Positions 17,054-25,217 of a DNA stretch of 64,000 nucleotides are shown piece after piece. Position 1 is the first letter of the stretch; each line of letters begins with the position of its first letter. The position numbers were made by a program, and so were the translations under genes. The notes below the pieces were generated by a model that saw only the letters and a program-made list of their open reading frames with translations, was not told the origin of the DNA and did no database searches. Source of the DNA: Natronorubrum sediminis (GTDB lineage Archaea; Halobacteriota; Halobacteria; Halobacteriales; Natrialbaceae); assembly GCF_900108095.1 (NCBI RefSeq), contig NZ_FNWL01000005.1, forward strand, positions 62,001 through 126,000, written 5' to 3'.

Positions 17054-17119
17054 GAGACTGGAAAGAACGTTTGGACTGCGTGAGGGATGAGACCGGAAAG
17101 AACGTTTGAACTGCGTGAG
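17054..17119 (+). repeat. 31-bp direct repeat between divergent genes
   Basis: GAGACTGGAAAGAACGTTTG... at 17054-17084 recurs at 17089-17119 with two mismatches, offset 35 bases. It sits between the peptidase start and otsA, so it could be a paired regulator site. Confidence 0.75.
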
Positions 17120-17282
17120 TGCTGTGGTGTTCACACTGTATTCGACTCGAATGTGTTTGCACAGTCGGTTCAGACACGTGACTGTACAGTCTGGCGAATT
17201 TGCCTCGTAGCCGATAGCATTAGACGCCCATGCGGATGCAGGCCACGAATCAACCAGCGACGAAGCGCTGTATCTTCAGCGA

Positions 17283-19115
17283 ATGCGATTTACCGACGAG
17301 CGATCCCCGTCGACGAAACCGACGAGTGGACAGCATCGATCCGACGGAGAGCGTCGGTCGACCGACGAGACAGGAGCGACCAATGCCACGCGAGACGAGG
17401 ACGTGCCGTCATCGACGGACGACGAATCGGTCTGTCCCGATTCGTTGATCGTCGTCTCGAATCGACAACCGTACCGACACGAGTTCGAGACGGACGCCGA
17501 CGAAGCGAATGTGGATACGTCCGAGACGGACGCCGAAGAAGCGAACGCGGATACGAGCGCAGCAGATGCGGACACGACCGAAAACAAAACGAACACCGAA
17601 TCTGGACCAGCTCATAGCCCGATCGAAGTCGACGAACCGACGGGTGGGCTAACGGCTGGACTCGACCCCGTCTTGCAAAACGCGGAAGGAACGTGGATTG
17701 CTTGGGGCGACGGCGGTGCCGACTTCGAAGTCGCGGACGACGACCACTGTGTCTCAGTCCCACCGGACGACGAATCGTACACGCTTCGCCGAATCGACCT
17801 CTCGTCGGAGGCGGTCGAATCGTATTACTACGGCTTCAGTAACCGTGTGCTCTGGCCGCTCTGTCACGGTTTCACTGATCTCATCGACAATCGCTCGAGC
17901 GATTTCGAGTGGTATCGATCGGTCAACGAACGATTCGCTGACGCTGTCGGTGAGCACGCGAGTGGCGAGTCGGTCGTGTGGCTTCAGGACTATCACTTCG
18001 CACTCGCACCGCGAATGATTCGGGAGTCGACGCCGAGTTCGACGACGGTCGCGCAGTTCTGGCACATTCCGTGGCCGTCGGCGTCGACGTTTCGGGCGTG
18101 TCCGAACGGTCGACAACTTCTCGAGGGGCTGCTCGGAAACGATCTGCTCGGATTTCACGTCGATCGATACGCCGAGCAGTTCCTGGCGTGCGCCGAGCGA
18201 TACGTACCGGACGCCGAGGTCGACCGCTCTCGCGGAACGGTTCACTACGCCGGCCACACGACTCGCGTCGTCGCGACACCGATGGGGGTCGACGCGGAGT
18301 CGTACGGCGAAGCGGCTCAGTCGGTCTCGGCGAGCGATCTGACGACGGTTCTCGATCGATACGACATTCCGAACGAGAACTACATCGCCCTCGGAGTCGA
18401 CCGACTCGACTACTCGAAGGGCATTCCAGAACGACTCGCGGCGATCGAACGGTTCCTCGAGGAAAACCCCTCCTGGCACGGCGAGTTTACGTTCGTCCAG
18501 TCGGCCTCGCTCTCGCGGACGGACATTCCGGCGTACGAACGCCACAACGAAGGGGTTCGCGAGGAGGTCTCTCGCATCAACGAGCGATTCGGGACGGACG
18601 AGTGGCAACCGATCGTCTACACCGAAGACTACCTCTCGACGACCGACCTCTGTGCCCTCTATCGGCGGGCGGATCTGTTGGTCGTGAGTTCGATCGTCGA
18701 CGGAATGAACCTCGTCGCCCAGGAGTACGTCGCAGCGAGCGTCGATTGTGACGGTTCGTTGCTGTTGAGCGATCAAACTGGTGCACACGAGACGCTCGGT
18801 TCGCAGGCGCTCACGATCGATCCGACCGACCCAGACGACGTCGTCGAGGCACTCGAGCGTGCCGTCTCGATGGTCCCACAGGAACGCCGACGTCGAATGA
18901 GCGCACTACGCGATCAGGTGTTCGGGACGGACCTCGAGTGGTGGATGGACGCTCAGTTCGGCTGGATGTCACGAATCCACGCAGACGGAGCGTCGCCGCC
19001 GGCAGATTCGAAGGACGATTCACCACCGTCTGACTCGGGTGGCGACGCCGATTCGGAGTCGACCTCCGAATCTGATTCGAGCACCGATCTCTCCGAATAC
19101 ACCTACACTGCGTAA
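17283..19115 (+). CDS. otsA: Trehalose-6-phosphate synthase (GT20)
   Basis: A 610-residue GT-B glycosyltransferase that joins UDP- (or ADP-) glucose to glucose-6-phosphate. Family marks are LIVVSNRQPY (about 55-64), GGLTAGLDPVL, WLQDYHFALAPRMIR, WHIPWPSASTFRACP, LGVDRLDYSKGIPERLAA and VDGMNLVAQEYVA. Between SNRQPY and GGLTAG the glucose-6-phosphate loop region carries an acidic insert of about 55 residues with two 12-residue repeats. The first 50 and last 50 residues are also acidic and low in complexity, so the true start may be downstream. otsB follows after three bases. The product is an osmolyte precursor. Confidence 0.95.
   Translation: MRFTDERSPSTKPTSGQHRSDGERRSTDETGATNATRDEDVPSSTDDESVCPDSLIVVSNRQPYRHEFETDADEANVDTSETDAEEANADTSAADADTTENKTNTESGPAHSPIEVDEPTGGLTAGLDPVLQNAEGTWIAWGDGGADFEVADDDHCVSVPPDDESYTLRRIDLSSEAVESYYYGFSNRVLWPLCHGFTDLIDNRSSDFEWYRSVNERFADAVGEHASGESVVWLQDYHFALAPRMIRESTPSSTTVAQFWHIPWPSASTFRACPNGRQLLEGLLGNDLLGFHVDRYAEQFLACAERYVPDAEVDRSRGTVHYAGHTTRVVATPMGVDAESYGEAAQSVSASDLTTVLDRYDIPNENYIALGVDRLDYSKGIPERLAAIERFLEENPSWHGEFTFVQSASLSRTDIPAYERHNEGVREEVSRINERFGTDEWQPIVYTEDYLSTTDLCALYRRADLLVVSSIVDGMNLVAQEYVAASVDCDGSLLLSDQTGAHETLGSQALTIDPTDPDDVVEALERAVSMVPQERRRRMSALRDQVFGTDLEWWMDAQFGWMSRIHADGASPPADSKDDSPPSDSGGDADSESTSESDSSTDLSEYTYTA
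17487..17558 (+). repeat. In-frame 36-bp tandem duplication inside otsA
   Basis: GAGACGGACGCCGACGAAGC... (17487-17522) is repeated at 17523-17558, giving ETDADEANVDTS and ETDAEEANADTS. It continues into a partial third unit. Confidence 0.85.
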
Positions 19116-19118
19116 TCG

Positions 19119-20000
19119 ATGACAGCTGAGTTACCACCACAGCCACTCGCTGAGCGACGTGAGCACATCCGCTCGAAACTCGCCGGCGCTGCTCACGTGT
19201 TGTGTTGTCTCGATTTCGACGGGACGCTCGCGCCCATCGTCGAGAATCCCGACGCCGCGACACCGATCCCGGCCGCCACGAGCGCACTCGAGGACCTCGT
19301 CGCTGCTCCGGCCGTATCGACGGCGATCGTGAGCGGTCGCGCTCTGTCCGACGTTCGAACGCGGATCGATGGCCCGGCCGCGTACGCCGGAAACCACGGT
19401 CTCGAACTCGGTCGAGACGGGTCCGTTGCGATTCACCCGGTAGCTCGCAAACGCGCTGCCCAGATCGACCGCGTCTGCCACACGCTCGAGACGGTTCTCG
19501 ATTCGGTACCGAACGCCCGCGTCGAGAACAAACGACTGACCGGGACCGTCCATCTCAGATCCGTCCCGTCCGCTGGGCACCCGGTGGTCGAACGACAGAC
19601 GAGGGCCGTCGTCGATGCACTTGGAGCCGATTCACTCGAGATTTCGCCCGGCAGAAAAATCCTCGAAATCGGTCCCGCGATTCCGTGGGGGAAAGGAAAC
19701 GCCGTCGCCTTGCTCGACGCCGAAATGCCGCCAGAAACGGTCCCGCTGTACATCGGCGACGACGTGACCGACGAGTCGGCGTTTCGTGCCGTCGAACCGG
19801 AGGGGATCGGTGTTCGCGTCGGCGAGACAAGACCGTCCGCCGCGTCGGCTTCCGTCGACTCACCCGACGAGGTGGCGTCGTTTCTCGAGTGGCTCGGTTC
19901 GAGCGCACTCGAGGAACTCGATCGACCCGCTCGAGGACCGAACGTGCCGCCACGGTCGACGCGATCAGCGCCGGCCACCGTCGCCTCTCGCCTCGAGTGA
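19119..20000 (+). CDS. otsB: Trehalose-6-phosphate phosphatase
   Basis: A 293-residue haloacid-dehalogenase phosphatase. The nucleophile motif is LDFDGTLAP (31-39, Asp32 and Asp34), followed by AIVSGRALSDV (motif II), AYAGNHGLEL (substrate loop), the GRKILEIGPAIPWGKGNA lysine motif and the metal motif YIGDDVTDESAF. It removes phosphate from the otsA product to give trehalose. It starts three bases after otsA stops, so the two form an operon. The C-terminal 30 residues are a Pro/Arg-rich extension. Confidence 0.96.
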   Translation: MTAELPPQPLAERREHIRSKLAGAAHVLCCLDFDGTLAPIVENPDAATPIPAATSALEDLVAAPAVSTAIVSGRALSDVRTRIDGPAAYAGNHGLELGRDGSVAIHPVARKRAAQIDRVCHTLETVLDSVPNARVENKRLTGTVHLRSVPSAGHPVVERQTRAVVDALGADSLEISPGRKILEIGPAIPWGKGNAVALLDAEMPPETVPLYIGDDVTDESAFRAVEPEGIGVRVGETRPSAASASVDSPDEVASFLEWLGSSALEELDRPARGPNVPPRSTRSAPATVASRLE

Positions 20001-20204
20001 TCGTTCGCCGGTACCCGGAACGATCCGATTGCGCCAGTCGAAACTGCAACGCTCGAATTGAGTCCGCGTTCACTCAATTTGCCGAACTGTCGCGTTTGAG
20101 AACCTCTTCTCCTTTCGAGATTATTGGTTGTAGAACCCACTGCTCACGAAGTCGAAAGTATTAGTTACAACTGGAAATATGGTGGCGCACGAGAGTGAAC
20201 GATA

Positions 20205-20555
20205 GTGAAATTGCGCCAGCCAACTGACTTTCTGATCCTCGGATCACTCGAGGAGACGGGCCGAAACGTCGCGACGAATCTCGCGTCGCATACGGGGAAG
20301 AGCCGGAAAAATATAAACACCAGATTGCCGGTGTTAGCCGATTACGGCCTCGTTCGAAAGATTGGCCCGGCCGAACGCTCCGGTCTCTACGAAATTACGT
20401 CGGCAGGCGAGTCGGCGCTCGCCTACCGCGACCAGTACGACGAAACCGACGACTTCGAATCGCTCATCTCGGGTCCGTCTGCGACGGCCACCCGACGTGG
20501 TGAGACACGAACGACCATCGTACGGAACGAAACCGATAGCGACACCGACGAGTAG
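20205..20555 (+). CDS. Winged-helix DNA-binding protein, phage PhiH1-repressor-like
   Basis: A 116-residue regulator with a winged helix over residues 1-70 (LRQPTDFLILGSLEETGRN, then INTRLPVLADYGLVRKIGPA and SGLYEITSAGESALAYRD). This is the pattern of the haloarchaeal PhiH1-like repressor group. It starts with GTG at 20205; an upstream ATG is out of frame. The last 40 residues are an acidic/Thr-rich tail. A TATA-like AAGTATTAG lies about 45 bases upstream. Its target is unknown; such genes are widespread on chromosomes and do not by themselves mark a provirus. Confidence 0.78.
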   Translation: MKLRQPTDFLILGSLEETGRNVATNLASHTGKSRKNINTRLPVLADYGLVRKIGPAERSGLYEITSAGESALAYRDQYDETDDFESLISGPSATATRRGETRTTIVRNETDSDTDE

Positions 20556-20593
20556 CCAGTTCTTGCGGGCCGGGTGGAACGCCGTTGTTCACG

Positions 20594-21370
20594 CTAGCGA
20601 GTAGCGCCGAGACCGCCGTTGCCCGTCTCGAGTTCGGATCGTGCACACGAAGAAAACGAGAGTTGCAGTTTTCGACTCGAGCCAGTGGGATCTGGATGGG
20701 TCGTTCCACACTGTGAGTGCTCACCGATGTAGGCTGGCGACCAGGCGTAACTGCTGAGCATCGGCGTGGCGACGATTGCGTCGTGTTCGTCGACACGATA
20801 CGAGAGGCCGTGTTCGTGTCCCAACCCGAGTGCGTGTCCGACTTCGTGAATTAGAACCTGCATCGTTCGCGTCGCGTCTTCGTCGGGGACGACCCACTGC
20901 TCGGTGGCTTCGGTCGCCGATCCACCGAGTTCCTCGACCGACTCGAGCGCTGCGATGTGTCTGGCGCCGCCGACCGACGCCACGTTCGAGAATCCGTAGC
21001 CGGTCGGGGCTTCCTGCATTTGCCCGTCGGTGACGAGCAAATTGACGTCCGCGACCGACGAGGATCCGTTCGGACTGACTCTCCCGGCGACGAGTCGTGC
21101 CGGCCACTCACCGCGTCTGGTCACTTGGCCGCCGTCTTCGGTCGAGACGTCGACGGTTCCACCGTGTGAGACCTCGAGCGTCCAATACTCGAACGCGAGA
21201 ACGACTTCGAGAAATTCACGGACCCGCCTCGAGACGCCACGATACTCGGCTGCTTGCACAGAGAGCCAGAACCGCACCTCGAGCGCGCCCGTCGGTTGTC
21301 GGGTCGTGTAGGCGAGGGTACCAGTCGAGAGGATCGCACCCGCCGATCCGAGAAACAGACGCCGATTCAC
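20594..21370 (-). CDS. Secreted metzincin-type zinc protease
   Basis: A 258-residue protein with the full metzincin zinc motif HEVGHALGLGHEHG (His175, Glu176, His179, His185) and a later Met in ATPMLSSYAW that fits the Met-turn. The N-terminus (NRRLFLGSAGAILSTGTLA) looks like a signal peptide with a basic pair and may use the Tat route. It belongs to the matrixin-like M10 group; substrates are unknown. The start is GTG at 21370. An alternative label would be a generic M12/M10 peptidase. Confidence 0.85.
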   Translation of the reverse strand: MNRRLFLGSAGAILSTGTLAYTTRQPTGALEVRFWLSVQAAEYRGVSRRVREFLEVVLAFEYWTLEVSHGGTVDVSTEDGGQVTRRGEWPARLVAGRVSPNGSSSVADVNLLVTDGQMQEAPTGYGFSNVASVGGARHIAALESVEELGGSATEATEQWVVPDEDATRTMQVLIHEVGHALGLGHEHGLSYRVDEHDAIVATPMLSSYAWSPAYIGEHSQCGTTHPDPTGSSRKLQLSFSSCARSELETGNGGLGATR

Positions 21371-21480
21371 GATCGCTGAGAGACAGGGTCACTCCCAGTT
21401 CGTGTTGGTTCACATGTGTCGTTATTACGGTCGTCTGCGGGTGGGTGGAAGGAACAGGGGGTGGCGAAAATTGAGAACGC

Positions 21481-21741
21481 TCACTCTGGAAGCGGAACTC
21501 GCGTATCGACGAGCTGCGCCCCGTCTCTCGAAATTCGAATCTCGATCCACGGCGGGGGATGTGAGACGACTCTTACCAGCAGCAGGTTTCCCTCACGCGT
21601 TTCAACCAGTCGCCGCGCTGGATTTCGTTGTCTGAGACAGGGCGTCCAGCAACCAGAATGGAGATTTCGCTCGAGTTGACGTTCGGTGTAGTAGTTTCCG
21701 TTCGACCCAGCGTACACACGTCCGAAGGACGATTCGCTCAT
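21481..21741 (-). CDS. Hypothetical 86-residue protein
   Basis: An open frame from ATG 21741 (MSESSFGRVYAGS) with Cys31 and Cys35 (CWTPC) and a beta-rich C-terminal half (NLLLVRVVSHPPPWIEIRI). Codon use is acceptable and the region is otherwise empty, but I do not recognise a family. The frame also runs further upstream, where it becomes a shadow of the next gene. Could be spurious. Confidence 0.4.
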   Translation of the reverse strand: MSESSFGRVYAGSNGNYYTERQLERNLHSGCWTPCLRQRNPARRLVETREGNLLLVRVVSHPPPWIEIRISRDGAQLVDTRVPLPE

Positions 21742-22151
21742 CGCGGACTCCCGCACCATTCCCGGCTTCCATCTGGCCCAGAATTTCTCGTAACAGAGAT
21801 TGTCATTTTCCCGCGATAGTCGACTCGAGACACCCGTATCTACGCTGGGGTGTACATAGCCGCCATTTATCAAGTCGCCTCCGCCGCGTTCGCATTCGCC
21901 GGCCGGATCGAAGCCGCAGGTTCGGGTCGAGTTACGGATTCGGGTCAAGTTACGGGGTCGGATCGACGTTGCTGTTCGGGCTTCCTTCATGCTCGAGGGT
22001 CGATAATCGAGGATGGACACACCGTATTTCCGGTGAAGACGGCAGGTTCTGCGTCGTGCTGGAGCAATTGCAGCGGTGTGGTAACGGCTGTGGGTGTGAT
22101 GTAATGTGGTAACGACTGCGGGTGTGGTGTGGTGACGTCCGTGGGCGTGTC
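21742..22151. other. Gap with one isolated origin-box-like element
   Basis: No gene is seen. It holds the tandem phrase TTCGGGTC(A/G)(A/G)GTTACGG twice (about 21920-21960), repeats of a GTGGTAACG(A/G)CTG(C/T)GGGTG type phrase (22078-22120) and the origin-box match at 22018. Confidence 0.5.
22018..22037 (+). repeat. Stray origin-recognition-box-like sequence
   Basis: CACACCGTATTTCCGGTGAA matches boxes 1-4 at 18 of 20 positions although it lies about 7.5 kb from the origin region, downstream of the Bat-like regulator. Confidence 0.65.
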
Positions 22152-24194
22152 TCAGTCGACGCCACCTGCGGTTTCGAAGAATTCGGCGAGCACCGTCTGG
22201 AGCCCTTTTCTGAGGTGTTGGTGCATCGTCGGGGGAGAGACGTCCATCGCTTCGGCGATTTCCTCGCCGGTGCTTTCGCGAGGCCAATCGAAAAAGCCGC
22301 TGTAGTAGGCCAGGCGCAACGTCGTGAGTTGTCGGTCCGTGAGTTGATCGAGGATGCGATTCCGACGCTCGGCGGCCGTTTGGACCGAGCGATCGACTTC
22401 ACGTCTGGCGACCAGTTCGGTATTTTCGTAGATTACGGTGAGCGCATCTGCGATCTCTCGAACGTCCGCATTCTGTGAGATTTCGATGACGCAGGTTCCA
22501 ACGCCGTCTTCGACGGTTACGTCTCGTATCGTCGCACCGTGATTCGCAAGTGCTCGGACACCCGACTCGGTAAGTCGAATCTCGAGCGTGCAGTTGTCTC
22601 CACCGTCGTGAATGAGTCTGGAGCGTTCGATCGAGTGGTGGTCGTCCGCGGCTTCGAGTACGGTCTCGCCGCTGATGCCGTCTATCGTCACGTACTGGAC
22701 AGTGCGCCCGCTCGAGGTCGTGCCGGCCCACTCGAGTGAGCACGTACAGTCGTACGATTCCGAGAGGTCGAACGAGAACGTGTTGCCACCATCGATCTGA
22801 AACTCGAGTTCGACGACGGTATCGGCGAACAGTAGCTGTCGGTTTTTGACGGCCATGATCGTGAATCCGATCGTTTCGCCGAGTAACACGAACGCGGCGA
22901 GTTCGTCGTTGGTGAACGCCTCGTCGCGTCTCGATAGCACCGTCAGGACGCCGTAGCTCGACTCGTTGTGAGTGACGGGAACGGTTATTGCCGAGTTGAC
23001 GTCGTCTTCACGAGCACTCTGGCGTAGTGGCTCGGGGACCGAGTCGTTCGATTGCATGTCGGTGACGGTGTGAATGCTCTCCGTCTGAATTGCTTGCTGG
23101 CCGATCCACTCGGGGCCGGTCGTGAGTTCGCTTCGTGTCTCGAGGACCGATTCTGCACTACCGGAGCCGGTTCGATACGAGAGTGATCCATCACCCGCCC
23201 GTTCGGCGATCCACGACCCACAGTACAGTTCGGAATCGACGAGGTGGGCACAGACATCGCGTTCGATCGTGTCTCGCGAGGGCGCTTCGACTAACGTGTC
23301 GATTACCTGCCCCACGACGGTGCTGATTCGACTGATCGTCTCGAGTTGGTCCTGTCGGGATCGCAGTTCCCGTTCACGACGCACCCGTTCAGTGACATCT
23401 CTGGCGAGCCAAATGACGGCTCGTTGCTCTTCGATCCGTTCGTCGATCGGGACCACTCGTGCTTCGTAGCGACGCTCTCCCTGGTGCGTTCGTGCTGGAT
23501 ACTCGATGGTTCGGATGTCACCGCTCTCGAGTGTGTCCTGTAAACACTGACCGAGTCGTTCGGCCGTCTCCTCTGGAAAGACATCATCGAGGCTGGACCC
23601 GACTAACTCTTCGGGAGGGACGGAGTACAACGCTGCAGCGTCCTCGTGGATCTTCGCTTCGAGATACGTCTGGTCTTCACTGATGACGAACGCCTCGTCG
23701 GGGAGTTCGTTCGCGAGAATTCGGTGGTAGTGGTCTTCGAGTGACCGGTCTCCATATGCCGTTTCGACGGCGTCGAGAAGCAACTCGAGTGGATCCTCGT
23801 CTGCGTCGGCTGGAATGTACTCGGTTGCGTTCGCTCGCAAAGCGGTAACTGCGTGTGCTTCGTTTTGGCATTCCGGGACGACGACCGTCGGAATAGTTGG
23901 TGCAACTCGCTGGCAACGCTCGAGGATCGATGCGGTCTCAGAGGGAGTGACGTGTTCGAGGACGAATGCGAGGACGGTGTCGTCTGTGTCGCCCCTATCC
24001 TCGTCCTCGACCTCGACCCCCTCCCTGTTCGGCGAACTGAATTCGACCTCTGGAGTGAGAGTCGACTCGAGTGCCGACGACGGGGTCGTCACTCGAACGC
24101 TGTAGGGGGTCTTCTCCCGGAGTCGAGACTGCAACGAACTCGACTGGGTCGTCGTCACGTGGATGATCGATCCGACTCGATTCTCGTCGGGCAT
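22152..24194 (-). CDS. Bacterio-opsin-activator-like regulator (receiver-like, PAS, GAF, HTH_10)
   Basis: A 680-residue cytoplasmic transcription factor. The N-terminal 150 residues look receiver-like but without a clear phosphoacceptor. A PAS domain follows (FVISEDQTYLEAKIHEDAAA, about 175-290), then a GAF domain (about 310-450), a BAT-type domain and the C-terminal HTH_10 helix-turn-helix (LTDRQLTTLRLAYYSGFFDW, EIAEAMDVSPPTMHQHLRKG). Relatives respond to oxygen or light and activate target genes. The target is not evident. Upstream lies a 520-base gap with a palindrome near 24480. Confidence 0.92.
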   Translation of the reverse strand: MPDENRVGSIIHVTTTQSSSLQSRLREKTPYSVRVTTPSSALESTLTPEVEFSSPNREGVEVEDEDRGDTDDTVLAFVLEHVTPSETASILERCQRVAPTIPTVVVPECQNEAHAVTALRANATEYIPADADEDPLELLLDAVETAYGDRSLEDHYHRILANELPDEAFVISEDQTYLEAKIHEDAAALYSVPPEELVGSSLDDVFPEETAERLGQCLQDTLESGDIRTIEYPARTHQGERRYEARVVPIDERIEEQRAVIWLARDVTERVRRERELRSRQDQLETISRISTVVGQVIDTLVEAPSRDTIERDVCAHLVDSELYCGSWIAERAGDGSLSYRTGSGSAESVLETRSELTTGPEWIGQQAIQTESIHTVTDMQSNDSVPEPLRQSAREDDVNSAITVPVTHNESSYGVLTVLSRRDEAFTNDELAAFVLLGETIGFTIMAVKNRQLLFADTVVELEFQIDGGNTFSFDLSESYDCTCSLEWAGTTSSGRTVQYVTIDGISGETVLEAADDHHSIERSRLIHDGGDNCTLEIRLTESGVRALANHGATIRDVTVEDGVGTCVIEISQNADVREIADALTVIYENTELVARREVDRSVQTAAERRNRILDQLTDRQLTTLRLAYYSGFFDWPRESTGEEIAEAMDVSPPTMHQHLRKGLQTVLAEFFETAGGVD

Positions 24195-24715
24195 GTACTA
24201 TCAGCTATGTTCGCGGTTACTCGGCCGGTGCCGCCTTTCTGAGCAAATGGTGCATCAGAATAAAAGCCTACTGGTCCATACTCTCTCCAACACCGACACT
24301 GCTGGTGAATTTTCGCCCGGCGGTAGCTAACAGTATGTATGGTCGATATGTGACAACTACTCTTGTCTGAAGTGGTGTATAAATCCCAGGTGACACGATC
24401 TCGTCATCTCCCCCGTGGTGTGTTACGTGACGCACCGTCTCCGCATTCTACACCGTTCCACTTCTCACACATTCCACACTGTGTACAATGTGTGACGGTA
24501 GATCGGCCGCCTGAGTGCCAGGGACGACACTCGCGACTCCCTGCAGTGAACCCCCTTCTCCACAGTCAAAATATCGTTTCTCGGGTCCGAATCGGTGCGA
24601 GCACGTAGCTGGTCGTACTCACGGCAAGTACCTCGAACTCGAGGTGTTGTTCCAAGTGGCGACCGTCCCCGCTAAAACCGGTGTCGGATCGTGGTGTGGC
24701 GGCGTCGCCGCCGAA
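24195..24715. other. 520-base gap, contains a long palindrome
   Basis: No gene is supported in either strand. The notable element is the inverted repeat at 24465-24495. Confidence 0.5.
24465..24495. promoter_or_regulatory. Nested palindrome, operator-like
   Basis: TCACACATT (24465-24473) is the exact inverse of AATGTGTGA (24487-24495). Inside it ACAC faces GTGT around a single central base. The near-zero loop fits a protein-binding DNA site better than an RNA hairpin. Confidence 0.5.
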
Positions 24716-24967
24716 CTACAGTTCGCCCTGTTCTTTGAGGTCCTCGATGATGTCGTCGACGAACGACTCGGCGTCGTCGTACGGGAATTCACCGCCCGAG
24801 GTCTTCGTGTTCAGTTCCATCGCAGTCATCGAGAAATCTCCCGACTCGAATTTCGTCCCTGGGCCGTTCGGCAGGGCCGGGACGAGGTCCATTGGACTCG
24901 AGATTGGGTAATCAGCTTCTTCGAATGCATCGACCATTTGCTCGCGGATTTCGGATTCGTCTGCCAT
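24716..24967 (-). CDS. MTH865-family small protein
   Basis: An 83-residue acidic protein (ADESEIREQMVDAFEEADYP ... FVDDIIEDLKEQGEL) that matches the MTH865 family of small helical proteins known in methanogens and haloarchaea. It has an EF-hand-like fold and no known function. The start MADESE at 24967 is clear. It is monocistronic, with a tandem-repeat-rich region upstream. Confidence 0.85.
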   Translation of the reverse strand: MADESEIREQMVDAFEEADYPISSPMDLVPALPNGPGTKFESGDFSMTAMELNTKTSGGEFPYDDAESFVDDIIEDLKEQGEL

Positions 24968-25090
24968 TGCGCATGGTAGTAGCTCCTGATAAATAATAAA
25001 TTTGCAGGTAGTTCTTTCCAGCTCACCCGGTGTTGTATTACGGGTAACACATTCGGGAGCCAGAGATCGGAGTAGCGCTTCGAATTCGAC

Positions 25091-25200
25091 GATCGTTACT
25101 GTTGAAGGTGGATCGTTACTGTTGGAGGGGGTAGAGTCACTGTCAGAGGGACAGAGCCGCTGTCAGAGGGGATAGAGCCACTGTTGGTGGGGTAGAGCGT
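25091..25200 (+). repeat. Degenerate 20-23-bp tandem array, five units
   Basis: Units follow the pattern GATCGTTACTGTTGAAGGTG, GAGTCACTGTCAGAGGGACA, GAGCCGCTGTCAGAGGGGAT and GAGCCACTGTTGGTGGGGTA. The array lies just after the cobyric acid synthase gene end. Confidence 0.7.
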
Positions 25201-25217
25201 GCTCGACCGCTCTTGGG

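Noticed and set aside
15635-17134. 499-residue minus-strand ORF in another frame of the peptidase gene
   Set aside because: Extremely Arg-rich, typical for a +1 frame of an acidic haloarchaeal protein; the M24 ligands are in the other frame.
20205-20555. Provirus marker (PhiH1-like repressor)
   Set aside because: No phage structural, integrase or lysis genes nearby; such regulators are frequent as single chromosomal genes.
21742-22287. Upstream extension of the 86-residue ORF into the Bat-like gene
   Set aside because: The extension is Arg/His-rich and overlaps the HTH_10 coding part of the regulator in another frame.
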